From Alphaproteobacteria bacterium (GTDB lineage Bacteria > Pseudomonadota > Alphaproteobacteria > Puniceispirillales > Puniceispirillaceae), in the NCBI GenBank assembly GCA_016780775.1, contig JADHLI010000018.1:1-48013 (forward strand): 48,013 nt of DNA, given 5' to 3'. Below are positions 16,428 through 22,951 of this stretch, piece after piece; the first letter of the stretch is position 1; the number at the start of each line of letters is the position of its first letter. The notes below the pieces were generated by a model. That model saw only the letters and a program-made list of their open reading frames with translations, was not told the origin of the DNA and made no database searches. Position numbers and translations under genes: made by a program.

Positions 16428-17204
16428 ATGACTGTATCAATTGCCATCACCAGCGGTAAAGGCGGCGTCGGGAAAACCAACTGTGCTGTGAATGTGGCAC
16501 TGTCGCTTAGTAAAACAGGCAAAAAAGTAGTTCTGTTTGATACTGATTTCGGGATGGCTAATGCACATATCCTGCTTGGCCGGAACCCTGAACATAATGC
16601 AGCAGAATTTCTACACGGTGATGTTCAGATTGACAAAATCCTGTCAGACGCGCCCGAAAATCTGAAATTTATCGCTGGTGGCAGCGGCTTGCTGGAAATG
16701 CTGAATTTGGATAATCAAGCACGCTACCGCATGCTGCAATCTTTATCCGATCTTGAAGACCAGATAGATTATCTGCTGGTAGACACGCCAGCTGGCGCAT
16801 CAGACAGCACTCTATTCTTTGCTAGCGCCTGCGATATTCCAGTCGTAGTTTTAGTCGCTGAACCAACAAGTTTTTTAGATGCTTACTCGTTAATCAAAGC
16901 TGCACATATAGATAAAAATATACACAATTTCAGTGTGTTAGTTAATATGGCTGATAATTCAGCTAGTGCAAAAAGGAACTTTGATAAATTTTTTGAGATT
17001 TGCCGACGCTTTCTGGACGTAAATTTGCATTATGCAGGGATGATACCGCTTTCAAATGCCATTAGACGGTCAATTGTGAAGCGGGCGCCAATTGTGTCTG
17101 CGCAGCCAAGCTCGCCAGAGGCCAGAGCCTTTCAGGCAGCCGCACGCGAGATTATTAAAGCGCCGCAGAATGAACAGACAGGTATCCGGTTTTTCGGATC
17201 CTAA
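16428..17204 (+). CDS. flhG: FlhG/FleN-type MinD-like ATPase
   Basis: The 258-residue protein has a deviant Walker A, TSGKGGVGKTN (residues 8-18), then VVLFDTDFGMANAHILLG and LLVDTPAGASDSTL (Walker B region near 119), all typical of the MinD/ParA group that controls flagellar number. FlhG acts with FlhF at the pole and in Pseudomonas and Vibrio restrains the sigma-54-dependent master activator. It lies 28 bases downstream of flhF and 19 bases before fliA. Its catalytic motifs are intact, unlike those of the adjacent FlhF. Confidence 0.93.
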   Translation: MTVSIAITSGKGGVGKTNCAVNVALSLSKTGKKVVLFDTDFGMANAHILLGRNPEHNAAEFLHGDVQIDKILSDAPENLKFIAGGSGLLEMLNLDNQARYRMLQSLSDLEDQIDYLLVDTPAGASDSTLFFASACDIPVVVLVAEPTSFLDAYSLIKAAHIDKNIHNFSVLVNMADNSASAKRNFDKFFEICRRFLDVNLHYAGMIPLSNAIRRSIVKRAPIVSAQPSSPEARAFQAAAREIIKAPQNEQTGIRFFGS

Positions 17205-17223
17205 TTAGGGAAATGAGGGCTAT

Positions 17224-17928
17224 ATGAAACATTCATATGCTGAAAAACAGCCTGATGTTGACGAGCTAATAAGCTCGCATTCGGAATTGGTTCGTAAAAT
17301 CGCGTGGCAGATTCATGGCCGCGCGCGTCACATAACAGAAATCGAAGATCTGGTGCAAATTGGCTATACTGGTCTTATTGTAGCAGCCCAGAAATACACC
17401 CCGCTGGAAGGGGCGAGCTTTGCCTCTTATGCCAGCATTCGAATTCGCGGGGCGATTGTCGATTATTTACGCAAAAGTTCTAATCTATGCCGTACCACTA
17501 TCCAAATTAAGAAAAAATATAACGAGGCAACCGAGAATCTAGAGCGAAAATTGATGCGCCAGCCTGATCGCCAAGAAATTGCGGCTGAAATGAAAATGAG
17601 CGAAGATGAGCTTACCGAATGGGAAGCCGCATTTCAGGCCAACACCCATCAGTCTATCGAGTCTGTTTATGATCAGTTTTCTGTCTGGTTCACCTCTTCA
17701 GAAAACAACCCTGAAGAAGAATTGAACGAAACGGAGCTTCATAGCCTGCTGAAAGAGGCCTTAACAACGCTGCCAGAACGCGAAGCCCTTGTCATTCAGC
17801 TTTACTATGTCGAAGAGATGAACGTCTTTGAAATTGGTGAGGTACTGGATGTGTCAACAGGCCGTGTCTCACAAATCAAAAAGGCTGCTATAGGGCATCT
17901 AAGAAGCTATATCCAGAAAGGCCAGTAA
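17224..17928 (+). CDS. fliA: Flagellar sigma factor FliA (sigma-28)
   Basis: The 234-residue protein has sigma region 2 (IEDLVQIGYTGLIVAAQKYT, then FASYASIRIRGAIVDYLRK) and a region 3 helix (QPDRQEIAAEMKMSEDELTE). Region 4 contains LPEREALVIQLYYVEEMNVF and a helix-turn-helix ending VSTGRVSQIKKAAIGHLR. This is the compact FliA layout. It would direct late flagellar genes such as flagellin and motor genes, which are outside the window, and be held inactive by FlgM encoded at 9364-9666. It is the last gene of the flhA operon and is followed by a strong hairpin. Confidence 0.95.
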   Translation: MKHSYAEKQPDVDELISSHSELVRKIAWQIHGRARHITEIEDLVQIGYTGLIVAAQKYTPLEGASFASYASIRIRGAIVDYLRKSSNLCRTTIQIKKKYNEATENLERKLMRQPDRQEIAAEMKMSEDELTEWEAAFQANTHQSIESVYDQFSVWFTSSENNPEEELNETELHSLLKEALTTLPEREALVIQLYYVEEMNVFEIGEVLDVSTGRVSQIKKAAIGHLRSYIQKGQ

Positions 17929-17995
17929 GCGCCTCTTTTTTCCTGCGCGCCCTGCCCTAACCCTATTTAAAAACTAAAATATGCTTTGTTTTCAA

Positions 17996-18024
17996 GCGCA
18001 GCTTATCCGCGATAAGCTGGGCGC
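17996..18024. terminator. Strong hairpin between convergent fliA and rod-paralogue genes
   Basis: The arms AGCTTATC and GATAAGCT form eight perfect pairs around a CGC loop, extended by GCGC on each side across a two-base bulge. It lies between two converging genes, which suits a bidirectional terminator. The downstream T-run is weak on both strands, so factor-assisted termination or mRNA end protection are alternatives. Confidence 0.5.
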
Positions 18025-18075
18025 ACTAGATATCGTTTTATTTATCCAAAAAAGAGGGCGTTTTAGAGTACAGGT

Positions 18076-18861
18076 TTAGTCTATCAGTCGGCGGGTCATA
18101 TCGGTTTCAGTCTGTATCAAGCGCGATGAGCCTGAAAAAGCCTGCTGGGCTTGAATAAGTCCGGCTAGCTCTGCGGTCATATCCACATTTGATAACTCAA
18201 TCGCCCCAGAAATCATCTTGCCATAACCATCTTCAAAAGGCCCGCCAACTTCTGCAGCACCAGAAGCCTGATTAGCTTTGAACAAGTTATTACCATGCGG
18301 GGTCAGACGGGTAGGATCAGAAAATTTTGCAAGACCAACACGGCCCACAACCTGTTCTTGATTATCGCCCATCTGGGCAATCACGCGGCCAAACTCATCA
18401 ATGTTAATGTCATTCAAGAAAAAGGTACGCCCCTCAATAACAGCTGAGCGCGGCACTTGAATAGGCTGCTGGGTATCCGATAGTAAAAGCTGGCCGTCAC
18501 TAGAGGTTATAAACCCGTCATTATCCAGCGAAAATGAACCATCGCGGGTAAAGCTATTGGTATCACCGGCTGGCGCATCTGGGCGTTTCAAGACAAACAT
18601 GCCCTGCCCTTCAATAGCGAGATCAAGTGTCTGGTTAGTCTGCTTAAGCGGCCCTTGTGAGCGAAACTGGCGTATCGTATCCAAAGAGGCACCATGTCCG
18701 ATTCGCCCTGGTGCAAGGAAGCTTGCCTTTTCCGCATAGATATCCTGAAAAGAAGCATCCGAGCGCTTATAGCCTGTTGTTTTGGCGTTGGCGATATTGT
18801 TCGACAACACATCAAGCTGTTTAAGGGAGGCATCTAAACCTGAGCGAATAACTGAAAACAT
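18076..18861 (-). CDS. Additional FlgE/F/G-family flagellar rod/hook protein
   Basis: The 261-residue protein begins MFSVIRSGLDASLKQLDVLS, NNIANAKTTGYKRSDASFQD, the axial N-terminal motif. It continues with NQTLDLAIEGQGMFVLKRPD and a core including TRDGSFSLDNDGFITSSDGQ. It ends in GAIELSNVDMTAELAGLIQA and SSRLIQTETDMTRRLI. It is therefore a third complete axial-type protein beyond FlgF and FlgE in this window, with FlgG at the left edge as well. Its size suits FlgF or FlgG, and its N-terminus is somewhat FlgE-like. It has its own sigma-54-like promoter 34 bases upstream. It could be a specialised rod section or the true FlgF of this lineage; sequence alone does not decide. Confidence 0.88.
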   Translation of the reverse strand: MFSVIRSGLDASLKQLDVLSNNIANAKTTGYKRSDASFQDIYAEKASFLAPGRIGHGASLDTIRQFRSQGPLKQTNQTLDLAIEGQGMFVLKRPDAPAGDTNSFTRDGSFSLDNDGFITSSDGQLLLSDTQQPIQVPRSAVIEGRTFFLNDINIDEFGRVIAQMGDNQEQVVGRVGLAKFSDPTRLTPHGNNLFKANQASGAAEVGGPFEDGYGKMISGAIELSNVDMTAELAGLIQAQQAFSGSSRLIQTETDMTRRLID

Positions 18862-18894
18862 CTAAAACTCCTGACCATCAGATGAAGTATAGAC

Positions 18895-18910
18895 GCAAAA
18901 ATTATGCCAA
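18895..18910 (-). promoter_or_regulatory. Sigma-54 (-24/-12) promoter candidate for the rod paralogue
   Basis: The minus strand reads TTGGCATA-ATTT-TTGC with exact GG-N10-GC spacing. Initiation near 18883 is about 22 bases before the start codon complement at 18859-18861. The match ties this isolated paralogue to the same regulon as flgB, flgE, flgG and flhA. Confidence 0.65.
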
Positions 18911-18972
18911 TTCAAAATCTCCATTAACTAAATTAAACCGCCCATTTCGGTGAGGGCTAAAATGCAAGAGAC

Positions 18973-19001
18973 TTGTTAAGATACAAATAATTTAGCATTA
19001 T
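18973..19001 (+). promoter_or_regulatory. Weak sigma-70-like promoter candidate for the 19039 gene
   Basis: TTGTTA (18973-18978) and CATTAT (18996-19001) are separated by 17 bases, each with one or two mismatches to consensus. They precede the ATG at 19039 by about 37 bases. In this AT-rich stretch such a match could arise by chance. Confidence 0.3.
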
Positions 19002-19038
19002 ATATCTGTGGATCTGAACTTTTTGGAGCCTACCGATT

Positions 19039-19425
19039 ATGACAAACAGCGATTCACGCTCACTTGTGCCTGTGCCATCTCGTGCAGTGTCTGTTAAAAC
19101 AGGCAAACAAGATTTGGTGCCAGCCTCGCTTAATGCTGAAAATCGTCGCTTTGAGACACGCGAGGATGTACGCAATTATTTGCCAGATATTTTAGGCAAA
19201 ACACTGGCACGAATTTGGATTGACCCTGAGTTTCACAATAATTTCGCCTCTAACCCAACCAAGACTTTGGCTGAAAATGGCGTGATGTTGCCTGAAAACA
19301 TCATTGTTGAATTTCAAAAGCAGGATAGCCAACGCCCCCGTGTAGTGGTGTTTGAACAAAAGCCGGGTTCTAAATTCAAACTAAGAATATTTTATCTTCA
19401 GCTGGTCATGATGGCAGGCCGATAA
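19039..19425 (+). CDS. Small protein with nitrile-hydratase-like leader (NHLP-type) domain
   Basis: In this 128-residue protein the segment at about 52-95 (LGKTLARIWIDPEFHNNFAS, then NPTKTLAENGVMLPENIIVE) matches the pattern of the nitrile hydratase alpha/NHLP leader fold: Asp-Pro-x-Phe, a second Asn/Asp-Pro, Gly-Val-x-Leu-Pro-x-Asn. In natural-product clusters that fold is the leader of modified peptides. Here no maturation enzyme is adjacent and the short tail after the domain has no Cys-, Ser- or Thr-rich core, so a peptide-precursor role is unlikely. The first 45 residues are polar and probably disordered. The stop overlaps the next start by one base (TAATG), so the two genes are translationally coupled. 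Function unknown. Confidence 0.68.
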   Translation: MTNSDSRSLVPVPSRAVSVKTGKQDLVPASLNAENRRFETREDVRNYLPDILGKTLARIWIDPEFHNNFASNPTKTLAENGVMLPENIIVEFQKQDSQRPRVVVFEQKPGSKFKLRIFYLQLVMMAGR

Positions 19426-20123
19426 TGAATATTCCTCCCCGTAGCTGGAAAATACGGCTGCGCCCCTGTCATTCCGCGCTTCTGGCGGCATCGTTTGCGC
19501 TGGTTATTTACCCCAATTATGCGCATGCTGACGGACATAAGGCGGCTGCCTTGCCAGATAGCGATTTTGCTAAAGCTGTACAGGCGGTGAGGGATAAAAA
19601 TTATCAGCTAGCACTGAACTTATTTGAGCTGGAAGCCCAGAAAATCGAATTTGAGGCTATGTATAATCTGGCCCTGCTCTTAAAGGCTGGTAAAGGCCGG
19701 CCACAAAATTATGTAAATGCGCTTTACTGGGCCTATCTTGCCCAGCTTGGCGGCATTGAGCTTGCTGATGACTTAATTAACGATTTAACCGATATTCTTA
19801 ATGAGCAGCAGCGCCAGCCGATATTAGCCCGTGTTGAAGCCCAGCTTGTTGAACGCATTAATAAAGGCGATTTCGATGCTATCCCGCAATATGCCGACTA
19901 TTTCATTAACCTGCTAGAAGAGCCAGATTATGAAAAAGCGTATCAATGGTATGCGATAGCTGTTGCGCTTAATCTGCCAGACATGGTGGAATTACGCGAT
20001 GATATGGAATCTGAACTTGAAACCGAAAAAATCCCGGAGCTTCAGGAAATGAGCGCGGCGCTCTTTAAACAGTTGATGAACGGGGAAGCCATTATGGTAG
20101 GGGAGACGGCAAATGAAAGTTGA
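19425..20123 (+). CDS. Secreted Sel1/TPR-repeat protein
   Basis: The 232-residue protein has a signal peptide (basic KIRLRP, then ALLAASFALVIYPNYAHADG, cleavage near 36). Sel1-like helical repeats follow: FEAMYNLALLLKAGKGRPQN with YVNALYWAYLAQLGG at about 70-105, and YEKAYQWYAIAVALNLPDMV near 168-187. Sel1 repeats bind other proteins, and periplasmic members such as MotX and PflA-like proteins work at flagellar motors. The setting next to flagellar genes makes a motor-associated role attractive, but that is inference. It is coupled to the preceding gene and overlaps the next by 11 bases. Confidence 0.78.
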   Translation: MNIPPRSWKIRLRPCHSALLAASFALVIYPNYAHADGHKAAALPDSDFAKAVQAVRDKNYQLALNLFELEAQKIEFEAMYNLALLLKAGKGRPQNYVNALYWAYLAQLGGIELADDLINDLTDILNEQQRQPILARVEAQLVERINKGDFDAIPQYADYFINLLEEPDYEKAYQWYAIAVALNLPDMVELRDDMESELETEKIPELQEMSAALFKQLMNGEAIMVGETANES

Positions 20124-20325
20124 CGTACATTGGATAATTGATGGGGTGATGAGTGTAGAAGCAAACTCTGCTGAAGAAGGGGAAAAAGCCGTTTCTGAGC
20201 TCCTCACTGCTTTTATTCAATCACATCCTGAATTGACCAGTCATTTCGGGGCAAAGGCCATTCAAGGCCAAGTGATTGACGAAGATGGATCGCTTGTATC
20301 TGACAAGCCAATGCTAGATTCTTAA
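20113..20325 (+). CDS. Conserved-looking small hypothetical protein
   Basis: The 70-residue acidic protein starts inside the end of the Sel1 gene (11-base overlap), with GGGGAGA shortly before its ATG. It has the alternating pattern of a small alpha/beta fold: a strand (KVDVHWIIDGVMSVEA), an acidic helix (SAEEGEKAVSELLTAFIQSH) and a second strand (AKAIQGQVIDEDGSLV). There is no signal peptide or membrane segment. I do not recognise the family. The overlap and good ribosome-binding site support real translation as the third gene of this small operon. Confidence 0.6.
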   Translation: MKVDVHWIIDGVMSVEANSAEEGEKAVSELLTAFIQSHPELTSHFGAKAIQGQVIDEDGSLVSDKPMLDS

Positions 20326-20355
20326 AAACTGCCTCAATAGGGACTGCAAATACTT

Positions 20356-20535
20356 CTAGTTAAACGTATTCAAAAGGTCTGATATCGTTTTTTCGAGCTC
20401 TTCATTATCGCGTTCGATATCAGCAATTTCTTGACGAAGCTGCTCAATGCGCGTTTTGCGCTTTTCCATGACATCACGTATTTCGTCCAAGACAGTGGCT
20501 AAACGCTTGCTTAAATCTTCTTCATCTTCTGCCAT
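20356..20535 (-). CDS. 59-residue coiled-coil micro-protein
   Basis: This minus-strand gene starts at 20535 and ends with TAG at 20356-20358. The product begins MAEDEEDLSKRLATVLDEIR and continues with a highly charged heptad pattern (DVMEKRKTRIEQLRQEIADI, ERDNEELEKTISDLLNTFN), so nearly the whole chain should be one coiled-coil helix. GGAGG is placed 6 bases before the ATG, which strongly supports translation. It converges with the preceding small operon. A cytoplasmic adaptor or chaperone-like function is possible but nothing identifies it. Confidence 0.7.
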   Translation of the reverse strand: MAEDEEDLSKRLATVLDEIRDVMEKRKTRIEQLRQEIADIERDNEELEKTISDLLNTFN

Positions 20536-20805
20536 TTTTTGCCTCCGGAAGAGCCCTTCTCATCAATTTAACAAAAATCTGTTTATATCTGGTGATGAAA
20601 GACAGAGCAGGCAAGCAAATGCTTTCCAGCCCTTTTTTATAATAAAAGCTAAATTCAAGTCGTTATTTTTGCAAGATCTACGCCGTTTACCGGAGAGTTT
20701 AAAAAAAAATTGAAAATTTTTGAAAAATTCAGGTCAAAGGTCAACGTCACCCTTTACGCACAGCCTTTTATCAGATTGAATTTTTTGCGCAGAAATTAGG
20801 GCATT

Positions 20806-20821
20806 CGGCCTGCTTCTTGCA
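20806..20821 (+). promoter_or_regulatory. Weak sigma-54-like promoter candidate before the 20868 gene
   Basis: The plus strand reads CGGCCTG-CTTC-TTGC with exact GG-N10-GC spacing, but the preferred T before GG and A after GGC are missing. Initiation near 20832 would be 36 bases before the ATG. The rest of the 332-base gap 20536-20867 is AT-rich and includes a direct repeat of AGGTCA at 20731 and 20738; I see no other gene in it. Confidence 0.35.
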
Positions 20822-20867
20822 AGTTATGAAATTCTCATAGGCTGCAAGAGTTAGGAAAGTCGCCCAG

Positions 20868-21611
20868 ATGACAGAGCTGAGAATGAAAGACGAGCAGGAC
20901 AAAGAGCGCCCCTCACCTATCCGACTTGCTGAGATAGATGCACAACAGAAAATAATGGCAAGGGTAGATGAATTGATGCAAGAGGCCACCCAAACAAAGC
21001 GAAGCAGCAGCCAAGATGCCACTGCTAGGCCTTTCTGGGCGCAAACCAAAGTGGATATCCCGCCATCAGAAAAATTCGGAAAGTTAAGCCAGATGATAGA
21101 AGATGACAGCCAAAAGAATGAGCCGCAGCGCCAACAAGAAGAATTAGCAGCACCAGCCCCCCAGCCTGTTCAGCAACCAGCGACACAAGCTGAGGTGACT
21201 GATGTGACTGAGGCAACTGAGGCAACCGCGCTATCTGCTATCCGTGATGAGGTTATCAATAAAATGGGGGCAGCTGCTCCTGCTATGCCATCGCCTGAGT
21301 TAGATGAGGTGTTACAGCGCCTTGACGGTCTTGAGGCGCGCGTTGATAAGCATCAACAAGATCTTACCGCCTTGCTTAAGTTGGTACGCCAGCTGGCAGC
21401 AAAGAAAGAGGAAAAACCTGAACCGCAGAAATTAAAATCTAGCGGTAGTGGCGTGGGGCTAGGCCTGTTTGTAACCTTATTTCTGATCGGCGGTATGCTG
21501 GGCTGGCTATTCTGGATGGACCCTGCCTTTATGATGGATATGATGACAAAAATAATTAATGAAAGCCTGACCATGACTATCCAGCTATTAGCCTCGTTTG
21601 GCGTGGTCTAA
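20868..21611 (+). CDS. Tail-anchored coiled-coil membrane protein, fliL neighbour
   Basis: The 247-residue protein has a charged N-terminal region, an Ala/Pro/Gln-rich linker (about 85-120) and a coiled coil (about 144-182, LDEVLQRLDGLEARVDKHQQ). It has one C-terminal membrane helix (about 194-216, VGLGLFVTLFLIGGMLGWLF) followed by a short hydrophobic amphipathic end. Most of the protein would therefore lie in the cytoplasm. AGGAAAG lies 8 bases upstream of the ATG. It precedes the fliL-like gene by 38 bases and may share its transcript. I do not recognise a family; a link to the motor or export apparatus is inferred only from position. Confidence 0.65.
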   Translation: MTELRMKDEQDKERPSPIRLAEIDAQQKIMARVDELMQEATQTKRSSSQDATARPFWAQTKVDIPPSEKFGKLSQMIEDDSQKNEPQRQQEELAAPAPQPVQQPATQAEVTDVTEATEATALSAIRDEVINKMGAAAPAMPSPELDEVLQRLDGLEARVDKHQQDLTALLKLVRQLAAKKEEKPEPQKLKSSGSGVGLGLFVTLFLIGGMLGWLFWMDPAFMMDMMTKIINESLTMTIQLLASFGVV

Positions 21612-21649
21612 GGAGATACCAGCTTTCACTGGCAGCAGGGCTTTTTAAA

Positions 21650-22318
21650 ATGGCTGATGCAGAAGATTTATCTAATGATGCGGGCACTGATGTGCCATTA
21701 TCGCGCCGGACCAAGCTTGGGTTTGGCGCCCTGTTTCTATCCATCATTATTCTGATTTCTGGCTTGTTCTTTTACGCCTTTTCGCTCCTTACCGCCCCTG
21801 CCCCTATTACCAATAGCGCTCTGCAAGAACGTCTGGAGGCTGCGCGCATGTCCCCAGATATGGCAGATAATTTCACCGACAATCAAAGCGCTGACGCAGA
21901 CAGCTCAGATATGGATGAGAGCCTTAGTGAAGAAGATGAGATGATAGATATGGATGGCGATGGGGTGTTGGATTTCACCGGACCAGATTATCGCTATTAT
22001 GCGTTTGAGATGCCTTTTGTTTCCAATTTAAGTGACAGCAAGAAATTACTGACCTTGGAGCTATCTTTGCTGATTAAGCGACCAGCCTTTTTCGTTGATG
22101 GTGAATTGGAAGATTTGATGAAGTTAGGACCTGCAATGCGCTCAAAAATCCTAGGCTATCTGATAACCTTGACGCCAGATATGCTGCAAACCCGCGCTCA
22201 TAGACAAGAGCTAGCAAAAAACATCCGCTTACTTCTCAATCAATATCTGCAAGCTGACAATCAGGATGATGAAGATGGCATTCTGGAAGTTCAAATCCTG
22301 AAAATGGTCGTGGCTTAG
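21650..22318 (+). CDS. fliL: Flagellar stator-associated protein FliL-like
   Basis: The 222-residue protein has a cytoplasmic N-terminus, one membrane helix (about 24-46, FGALFLSIIILISGLFFYAF) and a periplasmic domain. The periplasmic part contains YRYYAFEMPFVSNLSDSKKL, LTLELSLLIKRPAFFVDG, then ALGP-like PAMRSKILGYLITLTPDML and IRLLLNQYLQ, a FliL pattern. FliL surrounds MotAB/PomAB stators and supports torque. The linker between membrane helix and domain is very acidic and holds an EF-hand-like calcium loop at about 100-109 (DMDGDGVLDF), which is unusual for FliL. It is downstream of the tail-anchored gene by 38 bases. Confidence 0.82.
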   Translation: MADAEDLSNDAGTDVPLSRRTKLGFGALFLSIIILISGLFFYAFSLLTAPAPITNSALQERLEAARMSPDMADNFTDNQSADADSSDMDESLSEEDEMIDMDGDGVLDFTGPDYRYYAFEMPFVSNLSDSKKLLTLELSLLIKRPAFFVDGELEDLMKLGPAMRSKILGYLITLTPDMLQTRAHRQELAKNIRLLLNQYLQADNQDDEDGILEVQILKMVVA

Positions 22319-22353
22319 ACCCTTTGGCTATTACATAATCCGAAATGCGTAAA

Positions 22354-22749
22354 TCAGCTCTGTGGCTGACCAGCAAAGGCAAACACCACATTCGCAAAGG
22401 CATCCACCTCTTCATCTGATAACATGGCATGGGCAGCAAAATTTGAACTCTGCTTTACTTGTATGCTAGCTGGCTGGGCGCTAGAGGCAGGCTCGGGCGG
22501 GAATATCCATGTCATTTGCAACCGCTTTTGCCGGCTCAAGCTAAACTCCACAACAATACCGAACGGCGCAAATAGCGCATTCACCTGCCGCTGAAAGGCG
22601 CCAAAATGCGGGATAGAGATATGTTTGGGAAAGGTAATTATGCGCTTTTGCTGTACAGCACGATTTTCAGGCGTGGGTACGAAAAATCCGTCAGAAAGAT
22701 TTAACGAAAGTTGGCCTGTTCTGTAACCTGCTGTGCGTTTCGCCTGCAT
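22354..22749 (-). CDS. Hypothetical protein of unknown function
   Basis: The 131-residue basic protein has no signal peptide or membrane helix. The middle (KRIITFPKHISIPHFGAFQR, QVNALFAPFGIVVEFSLSRQ) looks like a small alpha/beta fold and the C-terminal part (LSDEEVDAFANVVFAFAGQ) like a helix. I do not recognise it, and the ribosome-binding site is weak. It converges with fliL, 36 bases away. FliK-like or chaperone-like roles were considered, but nothing in the sequence supports them. Confidence 0.5.
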   Translation of the reverse strand: MQAKRTAGYRTGQLSLNLSDGFFVPTPENRAVQQKRIITFPKHISIPHFGAFQRQVNALFAPFGIVVEFSLSRQKRLQMTWIFPPEPASSAQPASIQVKQSSNFAAHAMLSDEEVDAFANVVFAFAGQPQS

Positions 22750-22859
22750 GAAGCCATCATTTTAAAACTATTTTCTATACTTTAATTATAGCTTATATTG
22801 CGGTTAGGTCAAATACCAACCCCTATATATATGATTGCTTAGACCCCCAATATGGTAAC

Positions 22860-22919
22860 ATTATGGCCTAGTGAAATTATGGCCTAATAAAATCATGGTC
22901 TAATAAAATCATGGTCTGG
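22860..22919. repeat. 16-bp tandem repeat, 3.75 units
   Basis: Units start at 22860, 22876, 22892 and 22908 and follow the pattern ATTATGGCCTAATAAA with a few changes between copies. The array lies in the 202-base gap (22750-22951) between a hypothetical gene and the potassium channel gene, just beyond the channel's stop. I see no other feature in the gap. Confidence 0.88.
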
Positions 22920-22951
22920 CTAAACTCTTAGCGCAGGACGGATAAACTCTT

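Noticed and set aside
17930-18062. Long-range inverted repeat (GCGCCTCTTTTTT near 17930 and AAAAAAGAGGGCG near 18049)
   Set aside because: It has a mismatch, a loop of over 100 bases and a low-complexity arm; the compact hairpin at 17996-18024 is a better explanation for termination.
19039-19425. Ribosomal natural-product precursor
   Set aside because: The leader-like domain is there, but there is no Cys/Ser/Thr core peptide and no modification or export gene nearby.
20447-20713. Plus-strand frame of 88 codons
   Set aside because: It is antisense to the well-supported 59-residue coiled-coil gene and runs into an A-rich tract.
22860-22919. CRISPR array
   Set aside because: The 16-bp units are directly adjacent with no spacers and no cas genes are present.
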